Shown piece after piece: positions 35,941 to 49,405 of a stretch of 64,000 bases of DNA. How positions within the stretch are numbered: the first letter of the stretch is position 1; each line of letters starts with the position of its first letter. The DNA comes from Paragyromitra xinjiangensis. Its lineage: Eukaryota > Ascomycota > Pezizomycetes > Pezizales > Discinaceae. Under the pieces are notes generated by a model. The model made no database searches. It saw only the letters and a list, made by a program, of their open reading frames with translations, and was not told the DNA's origin. The position numbers and the translations under genes were made by a program. The stretch lies in contig JBCAMK010000006.1 of assembly GCA_038503065.1 (NCBI GenBank), positions 1,736,001 to 1,800,000 of the forward strand, written 5' to 3'.

Positions 35941-36586
35941 ATGGCCTCTCCATCACGCTTCGACCACCCGCCACTCAGCCCACAATTCTGTTTCTCGACA
36001 GGTGCACTGAAAGGTACACTATTCCCCCACATCCAATCCCTAAATACATGCATTAACACCCCTCATAGAATTCCTACGTATTTCCAGATCTACAATCGAC
36101 GACACAATTGCTCAAAACCTCAATACACTCAACACCCCCGCCCGAGCACCCTTCGATCCAACCTCAACCTCACGTCGCTCCCAGCCCAGTCGGCTTCTTC
36201 CTACTGCTACTTGTCGTGCATTCACAGAAAATGTCCTACTGCCGTCTTGGCAGTCACGCTCTGACGTTCTGAACTACTGTGCTTCTGTAGCAACGTCAGA
36301 CGACCCGGATGATCCGGATAGTCTGTTGCGGATGGCAGCAAATTTAGCGGACAGGGAGCGTATAGTTGACGAGCGGTTAGATCCATACTCAGGGAGGTTC
36401 TATCCGCGGGAAAGTAGAACAGAGGCGCTGGCTAGCGTGGTCAGAAATGAGAGGATGGTTGAGGATATCGTGAGGGAGAGGAGTTGGCGGATCGTTGGTG
36501 AGAAGTGCGAAGGTGGCAGAACAGGGAGGGGTGATTGGAGGACTGCTTTGGATGAGTGGCGGAAGAGGAAAGCAGAGAGCTCGTAG
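35941..36586 (+). CDS. Cid2 / Mix23 family protein (caffeine-induced death protein 2)
   Basis: The family includes fission yeast Cid2 and the mitochondrial intermembrane-space protein Mix23 (human CCDC58). Exons 35941..36013 and 36069..36586 with a 55-base intron give 196 aa. The joint restores A-L-K-E-F-L-R-I-S-R-S-T-I-D-D-T-I-A-Q-N-L-N, the family's N-terminal signature. Later blocks are C-R-A-F near residue 90, P-S-W-Q-S-R-S-D-V-L-N-Y-C, and D-R-E-R-I-V-D-E-R-L-D-P-Y-S-G-R-F-Y-P-R-E. The last is almost invariant in fungal Cid2 proteins. The start is chosen as the ATG giving the P-P-L-S-P-Q-F-C-F-S motif typical of the group. The precise cellular role is not settled by sequence alone. Confidence 0.85.
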
Positions 36587-37922
36587 CAGTGAAGAGAGGG
36601 GTGGCTGGTTCGTTCGTTGGGCTGTTGCCATCGATGAAAACGGAGTCTTGGGTGTTTGATATGATACTAAATGCGATATAAATTGCAATGAGAGCTGACA
36701 AGTGCGTGTGTACTATATAAAATATGTCTCTCTACTCATATGCTTTGTAAATAAAAATCCCGGAGCATGGGCGGTTTTCGCAGGTGAGTGATAATCTATG
36801 ATTTCTATAATCTCAGCCGGTTTTCTGTCCTACAAAACCCACTGATCAGAGAGTTCCACTATTCCATGAAATTTTGAAACGAAGCAAATACCAAAAAGTA
36901 GGCATCTTATTTTAGCGAAGAAGTAACGGTGCGTATTTGCAAAGATACATACCCCCGGATGTGACTTAAGCTCTAATTTTCACGTGAACAGTAATAATCC
37001 GAAAAACCGGCGCTGAAGTATCAATTTGCCGAAATGCTGGTGTTTAAATCCCTACTGCCCAGAAATTATCGCTATGCGATTCGAATTTTGGTGCAGTGAG
37101 AGTAGTTATTGATGGAATATTTCCGCCGCGTGCTCAGCTGACCTTGCCCCTACATATATTCGCTGAATATTCCAGATCCGAAGGACAAAGATCAAAGCCG
37201 CATCCGGAAACTCAAAAACTCAGAGTGCAGCAAAACATTTTGGCGCGGAGATTTGTTTTGTCGTTGCTTTTTTCTAGACACGGTTGAGGCGCTGCTGTCT
37301 TACCCGAGCCATACCACTCCTAGATTGCGACAACGCCCCAAGAAGCTTATTAAAAGGGATCTAGGCTGGTTGGAGATTGCAGATCTCCCGGGCCGATACT
37401 CATCAAAATTTCTGATGAAGCTCAGTTCGGGATAAAACGTGGAGTAGAATATTACCGATGGGCATCGACATCTAGGCTGTACCTGCCTCTCTCCATCCCT
37501 GAGCACGCAACTCTATGCGGCAGTGGTAATGATTTCGTTGACGGCTCCTTTGATCGCGCCATGCGGCTCTGGTTTCGCGCGATGGTGTTTTTACGGGCAC
37601 ACCTTGAAGCTGCACTAATTCAGGAGATACCATCACGCCATCAATTCTGGCTATGGTGTTCCTATTCTTCGTTGAAAGGCCCATATGGGAGCTCCGTCTT
37701 CCGAGCTTGTTAGTCTCACCTCAGACCCACAGTGGTTTTAGCTTTCCTGTGAAAGTTTTTTTTCTTCAAATACCGTTCATGTTCGCAGTTTGACCTCTTC
37801 CTTTTCTTGTACATCTTCTTAGGATGAGTTGAGTTGAGATACCCTACTTTTATATATCCAAAACGAGCCACTTTTAGCATTTCAGAGCTTTTATATCCCT
37901 TTTTTTCCTCCTTTCAGTTTTA
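36587..37922. other. Intergenic region upstream of the UPF0643 gene
   Basis: No coding frame resembles a known family. The last 150 bases before 37923 are T/C-rich on the plus strand and contain an acceptor-like CTTTCAG just before the start codon, so a 5' UTR intron is possible. Confidence 0.45.
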
Positions 37923-38739
37923 ATGGCGCCAATTGTTTATTCTACCGCAACCACTCCCACCGAAGAGAAATCCTTCGAGGGAGCTTCAAGATTGAGTGAT
38001 GCCTATCCACTCAAGCAGCCCCCTTCATCCCAAGAACCCGACTACCTACAAACCTCCCCTTACTCCGAGGAAGCACACCTCCTAGACCTCAATACCATTA
38101 CTAAGCCTCACAAACTCATGGCCCAGGCTTTAACGACCATGCGGGAACTGTCTGAACAATATGCCACAACAGCTTATAAAGAAGCTTTCAACTGGCAAGA
38201 GATAGTGGATCGACTGAAGAAACTTTCAGACGCTGAGGGCGCGGATTATGTTTTCCCAGCGACAAGCTTTTATGTTATTGTGTTCCGCTCGAGGGTCCCG
38301 CAAGGGGTGGATTGGGACACATTGATAGAGATGGATGCAGTGGCCCATAGAGAAGCTGTGGCATCGGGATGGTTGCTGAAGTATTGGTTTGGGATGCCGG
38401 ATCAGAATGGGAGGAATTTAGCTACGTGAGTTTAAATCTTCCTAATTCGAATGGAGATACGAGTTATTAATCTTCTTCTTAATAGTTGTTTATGGAGACA
38501 TATTGACGACGCCAAACGTGGAGGAAGTGGAAAGGTGAGACACAGTTCGAGTGATAGGAAAGTATTCGGAAGCTAAGCGTGTGACAATACAGGGTCACGT
38601 AAAAGCCATGCAGCACGTTCGTGGGTTCTATCTAGAATGGAGAGTCGAAAGGCTCAGGCTGGTAGTTGGGGAAGGTGCTAAGGAATGGGATATCGTTAAT
38701 TGGGCCGAAGGCAGTGTGTGCCCTTTCGGACATGCATAA
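37923..38739 (+). CDS. UPF0643 family protein of unknown function
   Basis: The protein has conserved blocks of the fungal UPF0643 family (fission yeast PB2B2.08 type). Exons 37923..38425, 38486..38534 and 38593..38739, with introns of 60 and 58 bases, give 232 aa. After a variable N-terminus (about 100 residues) come G-A-D-Y-V-F-P-A-T-S-F-Y-V-I-V-F-R-S, L-K-Y-W-F-G-M-P-D-Q-N-G-R-N-L-A-T-C-L-W-R and Y-L-E-W-R-V-E-R-L-R-L-V-V-G-E-G-A-K-E-W. The layout recalls an acyltransferase-like fold but no catalytic assignment can be made. The C-terminus past E-W-D-I-V-N-W is short and could change if a further intron exists. Confidence 0.8.
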
Positions 38740-39333
38740 GGTTCTGGACAAGGTTAAACGGGTACCATTGGCGTTGTTTGAATATTTGATTGGTCTGCTA
38801 CCCGTCGGAGGGTACTGGAACCGCCATAGCGGGTTGGAATGGGATTGGGATAAATAATTGTACGATACATTTGCCTATGTTCTTTAGAAGTGCGTCTGTG
38901 AGTTAAAAGAATAATTTTTCGACTCTTCGACTAATGATATCGACGATCGAGAACTTTGAAATCTCAAATGTGACGAGATCTCCGAGCCCGATGGTTTGGA
39001 TCTTGGTGAGGTTTCGGAGAGCCGTTGCTGGCCGTTCGGTTCCCCACAGGGTCCCCTAGAAGCAGCGCCCAGCAACGCTAAGGCTTCGAAGCGGCGCTAG
39101 CGGAACCCCTCCTGGTAAGCCGTGCGCTGGACAACGAACCCCTCCTTTTTCTTTTTTCTGCCCTTTTAAAATAGTCCCTGCTTTGACACGTCCTCTTCTT
39201 TTTTTTCATTCAACCTTAACACACGCTCATCTCTATTTTCATCAATCTCGTGAGTCAATTGAGTTCCTGGAGACTTTTCTTGTTGATATCAGACCAAACA
39301 CTAACAATCACCAGTAAAACTACATCAGACAAA
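38740..39333. promoter_or_regulatory. Promoter and 5' leader region of S-adenosylhomocysteinase
   Basis: This holds the 3' end of the UPF0643 gene and the upstream region of the SAHH gene. An A/T-rich element (TTTTAAAATA, about 39164-39173) is followed by a strong C/T-rich stretch (39178-39240), a pattern common in highly expressed fungal genes. No other gene is seen. Confidence 0.45.
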
Positions 39334-41105
<1,772 letters not shown>

Positions 41106-42773
41106 ACGGTTTAATTCCGCATGTGTAGAAAAGGGCAGGAGGCGTATAAAAGCATTTGTCTTCAACGGCATCTTTTAGGAAAGGGTTGGGTTTCGGGTTT
41201 ACTTTAAAAATCTTCTTCCATGGGTTTATGGGTTTAAATGGAGGGGCGTACTTGGTTTTCAACAGCCAGTGGGGTGAATATCGTTTTTTGCTTTCTAGTT
41301 TTTAGTGTCGGTATTCGTTCTGGATATGAAATAAAATTCTACGATCGGGGCGCGAGCTTCGACATGTCTATTTTATGGTCAACAAATTCCTGCGCTTTCT
41401 CTAAACCCAATTTATTGGGGCTCATGACCATGACTCGTGACTCGTGAAAAGTAGGTTATACGTCCAACAGATTCTTGCGGGTTTTGACCTAACATAATGC
41501 AAAGAGGTGCCACGAACTACGTGTATTCATAGTAGGCTACGAAAGCTTTTATTACTTAGCAGGCGAGTGAGCATCGTGTTTCGCCGTTATCCCTCGAATA
41601 ATAACATTACAGTCCTGTAGGGAAAGCCCTAACACCTTTATCGCAAACCAAAAAGTCCCAGGGAGAAACCTAGAGGGCAGGAAACAAAAAGGGTAAATTC
41701 TATAAATCCCGTAGCGCTAAATAATATCCTCCTGATTTTATTATCATCTACTACGGAAGCGCTGCCTAAATCCTCCAGATATCGAGTTTTGGATGCTAGA
41801 ACTTTTCTGAAGGGACTGTACACCCGAGTCTTTTATCATACCAGCGTGGGAGGCATCGTGGTACTTCAAAACCCGCAAGGACGTGTTGGGCGCAACTGCA
41901 CTTGAAAGTACTGGTGTTTGCAGCCGCGAGCAGTGATTATACGTAGGGAAGAAAATCCTCGCTTAGCATAAGCAATAGTTTCCGGGGGCCAGATCATGAA
42001 GGCGTGGTTCAGTGTTGAAGTTGCTAGAATTTCTCGAAATCACGTGTTAATTAAAGGATGGGTTCATGTAGGAAAAATTACTTTGTTATTTCGACTGTAA
42101 TGGTCGAAAGTGAAAGGAGGTTTGCACATCCCAGTTCTGATTTCCCTTTTCATTCCAACGGTAAATGGTGTCCGGTTCGAACCCCGTGGTCGACGTTTCA
42201 CCCGTGCGAGTAATCCACGGAGCTGATCGTCGCTAAGGGCGAGAAACAAACTTCAGGGAAGCAATTCTGCAGAGAATTCTCCCCACGGGGTGGCGGCGCT
42301 GGATTGCACTGTGAGCTGGTATGGGAATTTGGGACAGGGCGTAAGCCAACTTTTTGATGTTTTTGTTTGTTTCTTCCCTTTTCCCTCTTCCCTCTTCCCT
42401 CACTCTCCGTGTTTTATCCCGAGATCTGCGAGTTCATCTTGGAAGGAGACCCCTGGCTGGTGCATTCCTTGTGAACCCTGGCTGTCCCACTTGCCATCTC
42501 ATGTCTCCAGTGTGACGCCACAACAAACCCCCCCAAGCTGGACACCTCCACACAAACCAGCTAAACATAATAGCGATAGCAGGTGCGCCGGGATTTCACA
42601 AGCCACGAGGGTCTAACAAGACCTCTCCACAGACAGCTCCGAGTTCAAGCAGGGCGCGTCCGAAGCATCAGTTGCACCTCCGCTAGAAATTCACAAAATC
42701 CTCATCCATCCTATCTTTTGTGGACCAACAACAATCATCTAAACGATTCCCGCGGCAGCACCTCCATGAATGA
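41106..42773. other. Intergenic region between SAHH and the VRL1-type gene
   Basis: No recognisable gene. A GGTTCGAACCCC stretch at 42173-42185 looks like a tRNA B box, but no cloverleaf can be folded around it. The last 400 bases are C/T-rich and form the promoter and leader of the next gene. Confidence 0.45.
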
Positions 42774-45700
42774 ATGCCTTTACTAAACCCATACCTCCGT
42801 GCTTTCTTTCGTTCTACCCTCCCCGCCCAATGCACTCCCATTCAAGACTATGTACGAATCCACAGCACATCACTTCTTCTAGAAAAAATGAGAAGCTGAC
42901 TGAAATATTTTTTTTAGATTTTGCTAGTTCCTACGACAGAGATTTTAACCAATACTCGCGACCGGGAGTCTGGAGCGCTTTACACTGATCTTGCCGGAGC
43001 AGACGAGTTTCTAGGTAGCCATGTGTTAAGGGTCCCTAGCGGGGGGTCCTCGTCGCCTATGGTTGGAAGCAGGGAAAATAGGGGGAAAGCCAGGCAATTT
43101 ACAACATTCAATGGGAGGACAGTAGTGGTGAAAGATAGTTGGGTTTATTCGAACAAGGGTGTGTTACCTACGGCCCTTCCGCGGAGAATACGAAGATTGG
43201 GCGGGGTAGGATGGGGAGTGGGCGGAGGATGAACCACTGAAGGGCAAGATGCTGATGGGAGGATACAGGTTTCAGGAGCTTAAATCAGGCACAGCTACTG
43301 AACGATACATTATTCTACCCGGATATCAGCGATGCCCAACAATGGCTCATCTATTTCATCTCTCGACCCCTTATCGGTTCGCTGGAGCACGTCTCCACAG
43401 TGCCCCCGCAGCTTCGAGACCGTGCCGAGGTAGACACTTCAAGAGCAAGACCTGGTGGTTCATCATCAAAACGGAAAGATGTAAAGTCCTTCAATGAGCT
43501 CCTAATGCTCTTTCCCATGATCGCCCGTCAAATGCAGCCTGGCCTCGAAAAGCTATTCCAAGAATTTGAGGTCTCGTTCCAGAAATTCAAGCCGTTGCCC
43601 GCTCCACCACCGTCGCCAAGAAGCGTGGCGAGCGGGATGTCTAGTAGCAGGAACTCCACACACTCGAGTGTGAGTGGTGATTTATACAAGCAAGCCGCTG
43701 ATGAGAGCGAGATCCGGAGGAGTCTGGAGAGCGCAATTGTGACAGCAGTGGACCTGTTCCAGAGAGTTGATCAATCACAGCTAAACCTTCTCGCTTCATC
43801 GACTGATCTAACAGGTCTGGCGGTTGATCGGCTGATCGAGCGTTATGTTGCAGAACAACTTCACGATTCAATCCTTTTCCCTAGGATATGTGCGACAAAG
43901 AGTATCGAGGACGAGGAACTGGAACATAAGATTATGGATATGGCGAATGTGGATCTCACTCAAGTGGGGATCCCATCTCTCGACCAGCAAGCGAAGAAAA
44001 GTCTTATACAAAGGCTCGGGCGTGGAATTAAGAGTTTCGCAAAAATTGGAGCTGCAAAAAGCCCGCATGCGATGACCGAGTATCTTCTGGAGACAGCACA
44101 AACATTAACGAGACTAGATGATGATCCTCCGGAAGAACCAGGCTCTAGCACATCTTCAACGAAGAACCCGGAGAAGAGCACTGTGGTGACCATGAACGCA
44201 GATATGCTGGTCTCACTTCTCCTCATTGTTGTGATTAGAGCGAAGGTGCCGAATCTACATGCTTGCTTGAGCTATATGAAAGACTTTGTCTTTGCAGAAG
44301 ATGTTGAACAAGGAGAGACGGGATATGTCCTGAGTACTCTAGAAGCAGTATTGTTTCATATCGCACAAGATCATGCACTGAGCGCAGCTAGCCGTTCAAA
44401 TGAGAGATTATGGAAAAGTGTGCGGGGAGGTGATTTAGAGGCGGTACGGAGACTGTTGGAGCCGACAGGAGGTGATGGAAGGAGCAGGGCAAGCAGTCGG
44501 GTGAGATCTGATGATGAGGCTGAGGGCAGCGGAAGCGGGAGCGATGAGGTAGATGGAGGGGGGGAAGCGGCGGGAGAGGCAAGCGGGGATGTGCCGACTG
44601 TGCAGGTGTATAGTCCAGTCAGAGAGCAAGCAAACGGGTTCATGGAGGAACTCCAGAAAGTATCTGAGACGAACGGTGACACAGAGTCTGAGGCCTCTGC
44701 GTCATCAGATGAAGTAGTGAACGAACCCTCTTCGCAGCCAACGGCCGAAACAAATGATGTTACGAAAGGAGATGATATCACAAATCACGAAATAATGGAA
44801 GAAGATGCAGACGAGAACTCGAAAACGCCCGGAGACAATGAACTTTCCCTAAACGGCATAACTCCAAATGATGAAATTGAACTCTCAACAGACGAACCGT
44901 CTAATGGGAAGGTGAAGGAGGAGGTAAAAGACACTCCAGCAACAAACGGGATCACACCTATGGTTGCGGTCGAAGCTTTGGAGGAAGAGGCATACACAGA
45001 CCCTTTTGAAACCGCATCCGCCGAATCCTCCGCTTCTTCCCTAGCCGGGAGCATCTCAACACTTCGGATAGAAGATCTTACCACCGACGGTCAAGACGAT
45101 GCCGCCTCACTTCTGAGCATTGCTATCCCTCCGCCCCCACCACCAAAATCCGCCCGACATAGTCCCAATGGGCGAGCTGGGGTGGCCAGATTTGAGGTTG
45201 ATGAACCACGGGCAGCTAGTATAAAATTCTCCCAGCGACACAGATGCCGGAGCGCAACTAGCCTAGCTACAACAATTGGTGATACAGACTCAATGATGAG
45301 GTTGAGTAGAACATACACCTCACAGTCTCAAACCGCGGACAGTTTCTCGGCTGAGAAATTGAGTAAGACACGGAACGCAATGGGAGAGAGCGTGCTTATG
45401 ATGGCTATACAAGAGCGGCGGATGGAGGTGCTAACTTATCTCCTCGAGACACAAATGTTCGATCTCGAATTCCTAGTCGAGGACTCTAACAACGAGGGAA
45501 CTACACTCTTGTCAGCGGCAGTACAAGCACAAAGTCAGGAAATCGTGGATATAATATGCCCGCGGTTCTTTGAGATGGACGATGTAGCACTGAGGAAATA
45601 TTTTGCGAGACCTGATACTGCTGGGAGAACGGTAGCCCATTACCTTTTCAGTACCCCAGACCTGATCAGGCGGTTAGGACGCTGGCTTCCCTGGAAGACA

Positions 45701-47387
45701 AAAGACAAGAATGGTCAGACACCTTTATTTGCGCTGTGTAGATCATACGATCACCCGCGGTATAAAGAGATGGTGGGGTCGGCAATTAAGCAAGCGCAGC
45801 ATTCGCAAGGCGATGGATGTAAGTTGCATCTTGACGAGCATGTTGACAACAAGGGCAATACGCTTCTACATATTGTGGGAGATCCAGCGGTATTGAGGAC
45901 ACTGTTGAGATGTGATTCAGAGGTGAACGCGGTGAATGATAGAGGTTTCACGGCTCTAATGGTCGCCAGTAAGTATGGGAGGGTTGAGATGGTGAGAACT
46001 TTCTTTGCGGATCCAAGAGTGGATCTAATGGCGAAGGAGTTGAGGGGATTGACGGCGGTGGAGTTGGCGAAGGACGATGATGTGAGGAATCGGATTGATG
46101 GTGAGCTGAAAGGGCACTTCCGAACCTTAAAGAGGGAGCTGAGGCTAATTGAGTTAGATCTCGTGCTGTTTCAGAATCCTCACGCAGATGACGGGCGGGT
46201 AACGGCAGTTGTGAGAAGTTTCTTCGTCGAGGATGCGACGATCAGGGTAGTTGTGAAAAGTGGTGCTCCGGCGGGAGAATCAACGTTTACAATTACAACT
46301 TGTCGGCGATCCTTGACAGATTTCCAGTTCCTTGCGCAGTGGCTGGCATATGAGAATCCTGGCTCATGGTTACCGACACTGCCAGTTCTGAGAAGCCCTT
46401 ATCAGATTCCTTCAAAGCCATCTAGAGCGGTGCTACGGGATATTCAATTACGAGTAGATTGTTTCCTTCGAACCCTCTTAACACATTCAACTTTCTCGAC
46501 ACATGAGCTGCTATGGGAGTTCTTCTTGGTTCCGGACCTACAGCAGGAATTGATGATTGAGAGGAGCAAGAAGAAAGCAGAGACGAGGATGGAGAAAATT
46601 AGGGAGGACTTCACACCCGTGGAGGATATTAGAGATGTCGAAATTTTTGTGAGCCATGCGAAGGACTCCGTGAGGAGTATCAATTACGCTTGTAGGAGTG
46701 TCACCAGGAGGGCTACTGCGCTCCGATACAGTTTATTCGGTATGGTTCCCCACCTCGTTCTTCTCTAACGTTTCTACGAGCTAAGCAGCTGACGCCTGAG
46801 TAACAGATCTCTCTGATGCGTATAAATTTTGCCAAAAACATCTCTTAGGCTTTAAATTCCTCCAAGATACTGAACATATGCGTGCTTTCAACCGTTTCTC
46901 AGAAGCACTTATCCCTAACGAATCTAATCCTTACACTCTCTTCCTCGAAGACTTCCGCAACCTTCAAGCATCCCTAAACGGAGTGATGGCTGCTATGGAC
47001 CGTCCCCGGCAGCTGATTGGTGAGATGTCTGTCCTTCAAAAACAAGTAGATAAGCACATCCTCTCCCTGCGTCGCTCCGATAGATGGCCGTTAGGACTCC
47101 TCGATGACACGAGAGCAAAAATTCATCAAGAAGCCGCCGAGAATGTCGCAAAAAGCAAGGAGGAATATCTTACACTGAGTTCCGAGCTAAGATACACACA
47201 AACTGTGGCAGCGGCAGAGTTGAGTAGCTTTCACGAACTCCATGAGAAGACGGCGAAGAGGGCAGTTAGGGATTTTGCAAAAAGGATGGTAGTGAGTGAA
47301 AGGGCGAAGCTAGAGAGTATGAAAAGGGCAATCAGGGGTATCTCGAAGGTGGGGTTTGAGAAACCTCCCAAGCCAATAGGGAAATAG
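42774..47387 (+). CDS. VRL1-type VPS9 / ankyrin / PX / BAR-like endosomal protein
   Basis: The domain order matches yeast Vrl1, the VPS9 Rab5-family exchange-factor subunit of the VINE sorting-nexin complex. Exons 42774..42851, 42918..43158, 43269..46739 and 46807..47387; introns 66, 110 and 67; 1456 aa. The N-terminus (M-P-L-L-N-P-Y-L-R-A-F-F-R-S-T-L-P-A-Q-C) carries a conserved block, Q-F-T-T-F-N-G-R-T-V-V-V-K-D-S-W-V-Y-S-N-K-G. The VPS9 domain is about 300-470, ending with L-V-S-L-L-L-I-V-V-I-R-A-K-V-P-N-L-H-A. Ankyrin-like repeats lie at about 480-500 and 810-1040, split by an acidic low-complexity insert (about 505-720). A PX-like region (about 1090-1190) has D-F-Q-F-L-A-Q-W-L and S-W-L-P-T-L-P. 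The helical C-terminus (about 1205-1456) is BAR-like. Exact function in this fungus is inferred. Confidence 0.85.
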
Positions 47388-48241
47388 AAAGTGGGGTAGG
47401 ATAATTATTTTTTTTGGAAGTAAATGTTTTTGGTTACTCTTTGTTATCAGGAGGGGCTTTATCTTTTTTCTTTTTTAGTATGAGTGCATGGATGTATGAG
47501 TGTTTTAGCCCTGGCTGGTGGGATGAAGTATGAAAACTAGGGCTAGTGCTTGAGTTAATGAGTCAGTTTTTCCTGTTGTTTTGTCATTGCCTAGACTCGT
47601 CGTTGTATGGATATGCAAGGGTGTTTGGAGTAGGCTTCTGCTGTTTTCTGGGTCTAATTCTTTCTTGGCAGAGTATCATAGGTGGCTATCTGTAGGGATT
47701 TCCTGTTTCCTCTCGCTTTGTCGTCTCGTCTCATAAAACGTATTTTTTTCCGCCACCGACGGCAGCCATCCTTGTAATCGTTTCAACACCTCCCCCCTTT
47801 CCAGGGGGTTAATGATATCTCAAGTTGAACCTGCATGTTTTTTATTCTGAGGATTATGGATAACCTATGCAGTGTCTCCCTCCTCCTAACGAATATTTCA
47901 GAGGTTGCCGGCCCCGTTACAAAGTATATACATCGATCTACCGACATCTCCTCCACAACCAATAAGAATATAAATTACCCCGTAAACGATCGACGCGTCC
48001 CAAATCCCCATACAGAGAACCTTATAAAACACATTTGCCAATCCGTTTCGTTCACCCCGCTCGCGTCCAATTCGAACGCCCGTGCCGCTTCATTCAAGCT
48101 GAAACCCCCCCAAAGAAATAACAAGAAAATACCCACCCAACCAGACATGATGATAAAAAACCAGAGTTGATGCATAAAAGAAATAATATTATCTATTAAC
48201 AAAGAAATCGTTTCAAGAGACCAGACTAGCAAGGGGTGGTT
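47388..48241. other. Convergent 3' region
   Basis: The VRL1-type gene (plus) and the membrane-protein gene (minus) end towards each other here. The sequence holds T-rich 3' UTR-like tracts and no recognisable gene. Confidence 0.5.
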
Positions 48242-49405
48242 CTAGTATGCCATTGGGTATCCATGTTGAGGTTGTGCTGGTTGTGGTTGGTCGACTGGAA
48301 GGAATAGTTCCTGGCTTGCCATTGTTGGTGTCATTGGTGAGTGTGGCGGGGAGTGGATTGGAGTATTGGCAGATTGTGGGGTGAATGAGAAGCCGGTCTG
48401 GTGTGGGGAGAAGGTAGCTTGTTGAGGCGAAAGGGTTTGTTGCTGTGGGAATGGAACCTGGTGGAAATTGGCCTGCTGGGGCGAGAGGGTTTGTTGATGT
48501 GGTGAGAATGGAACCTGTTGCGAGAATCCAGTTCCCTGTGGTGAATATGGTGGCAGGCTTGAAGACCTTGGAGAACCTAATACTTCAACTGGGAAGGCAG
48601 CTCTATTGGGTGTTACAAGGGGGCTTAGACTAGCTGATGTAGATCTTGGTGCTGCCGTCTCCTTTCCTTGGAATGCCTGTGGTGGGTACCGGGGAAACAT
48701 CTCCTTCTCGTCTCCATTCTTATACATTGGTGGGGGAGTGGCCGAGTGTTGTGGGATGTTGAAGGTTGCTCCGGTTGTAGGTGTGCTTGGTACAGGTGTT
48801 GATGGCGTTGGTGGTGCAGCGCTGATGAAACTAGATGTTGACTTTTTAGTTTTCAGTGAGATGGCCTCGTATGGCGTTCGGTCTGGGGATTCGTAAGCTG
48901 CGAGGAGAGCACGGCCTTGTTGACGTTTGCGATGGCAGGCCCAGCTTGCGATTATAAGAAGGAGGAGTGCAACTCCACCACCGACTGAGATGGCAATTAT
49001 CATGGTTGTGTTGAAGAATGGATCCTTTTTCTTAGTATTGGGAGCTGCAGAGGCGGTTGAAGAGGGTACCGAAGAGACATTTGGTGAGGCAGTTGAAGAT
49101 GGGGATAGTGTAGTGGAGGTTTCAATGCTTGGTGTTGTAGCTGCACAGCCATCGTTTTGTGCACAGTCCTGATTTATTGTTAATTTTAATGGTTCATAGG
49201 AAAAGTATTGAGGGTTTTATACGGTATTTGGAGGGCAGCAGTAAAGAGTACCAGCTGCAGCTGTACATGACTTGTAATCCGCTGCGCAGACGGGGTCCCT
49301 TGAGATCAGAGTGGGTAGTGGAGAGGCATTTGTAAGAACTGAAAAGCTGAAAAGTAAAACAAACACTGAAAGAGTGGCGGACGACGAGGACCGGAAGAAC
49401 TGCAT
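48242..49405 (-). CDS. Single-pass membrane protein with a small cysteine-rich ectodomain
   Basis: No named family was recognised; the layout is like a fungal cell-surface sensor. Exons 49223..49405 and 48242..49168 with a 54-base intron give 369 aa. An N-terminal signal peptide (M-Q-F-F-R-S-S-S-S-A-T-L-S-V-F-V-L-L-F) is followed by a compact ectodomain with six cysteines (C-A-A-D-Y-K-S-C ... Y-C-C-P-P-N-T-D-C ... G-C). A S/T/P-rich stretch follows, probably O-mannosylated. One transmembrane helix (about residues 118-138, I-I-A-I-S-V-G-G-G-V-A-L-L-L-L-I-I) and a basic stop-transfer C-H-R-K-R-Q-Q come next. The 225-residue cytoplasmic tail is P/Q/S-rich with repeated L-S-P-Q-Q and F-S-P-H-Q motifs. 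Signalling or wall-sensing is a guess from the layout. Confidence 0.75.

Noticed and set aside
42173..42185. tRNA B-box-like GGTTCGAACCCC
   Set aside because: No matching T-stem, A box or acceptor stem can be paired around it.
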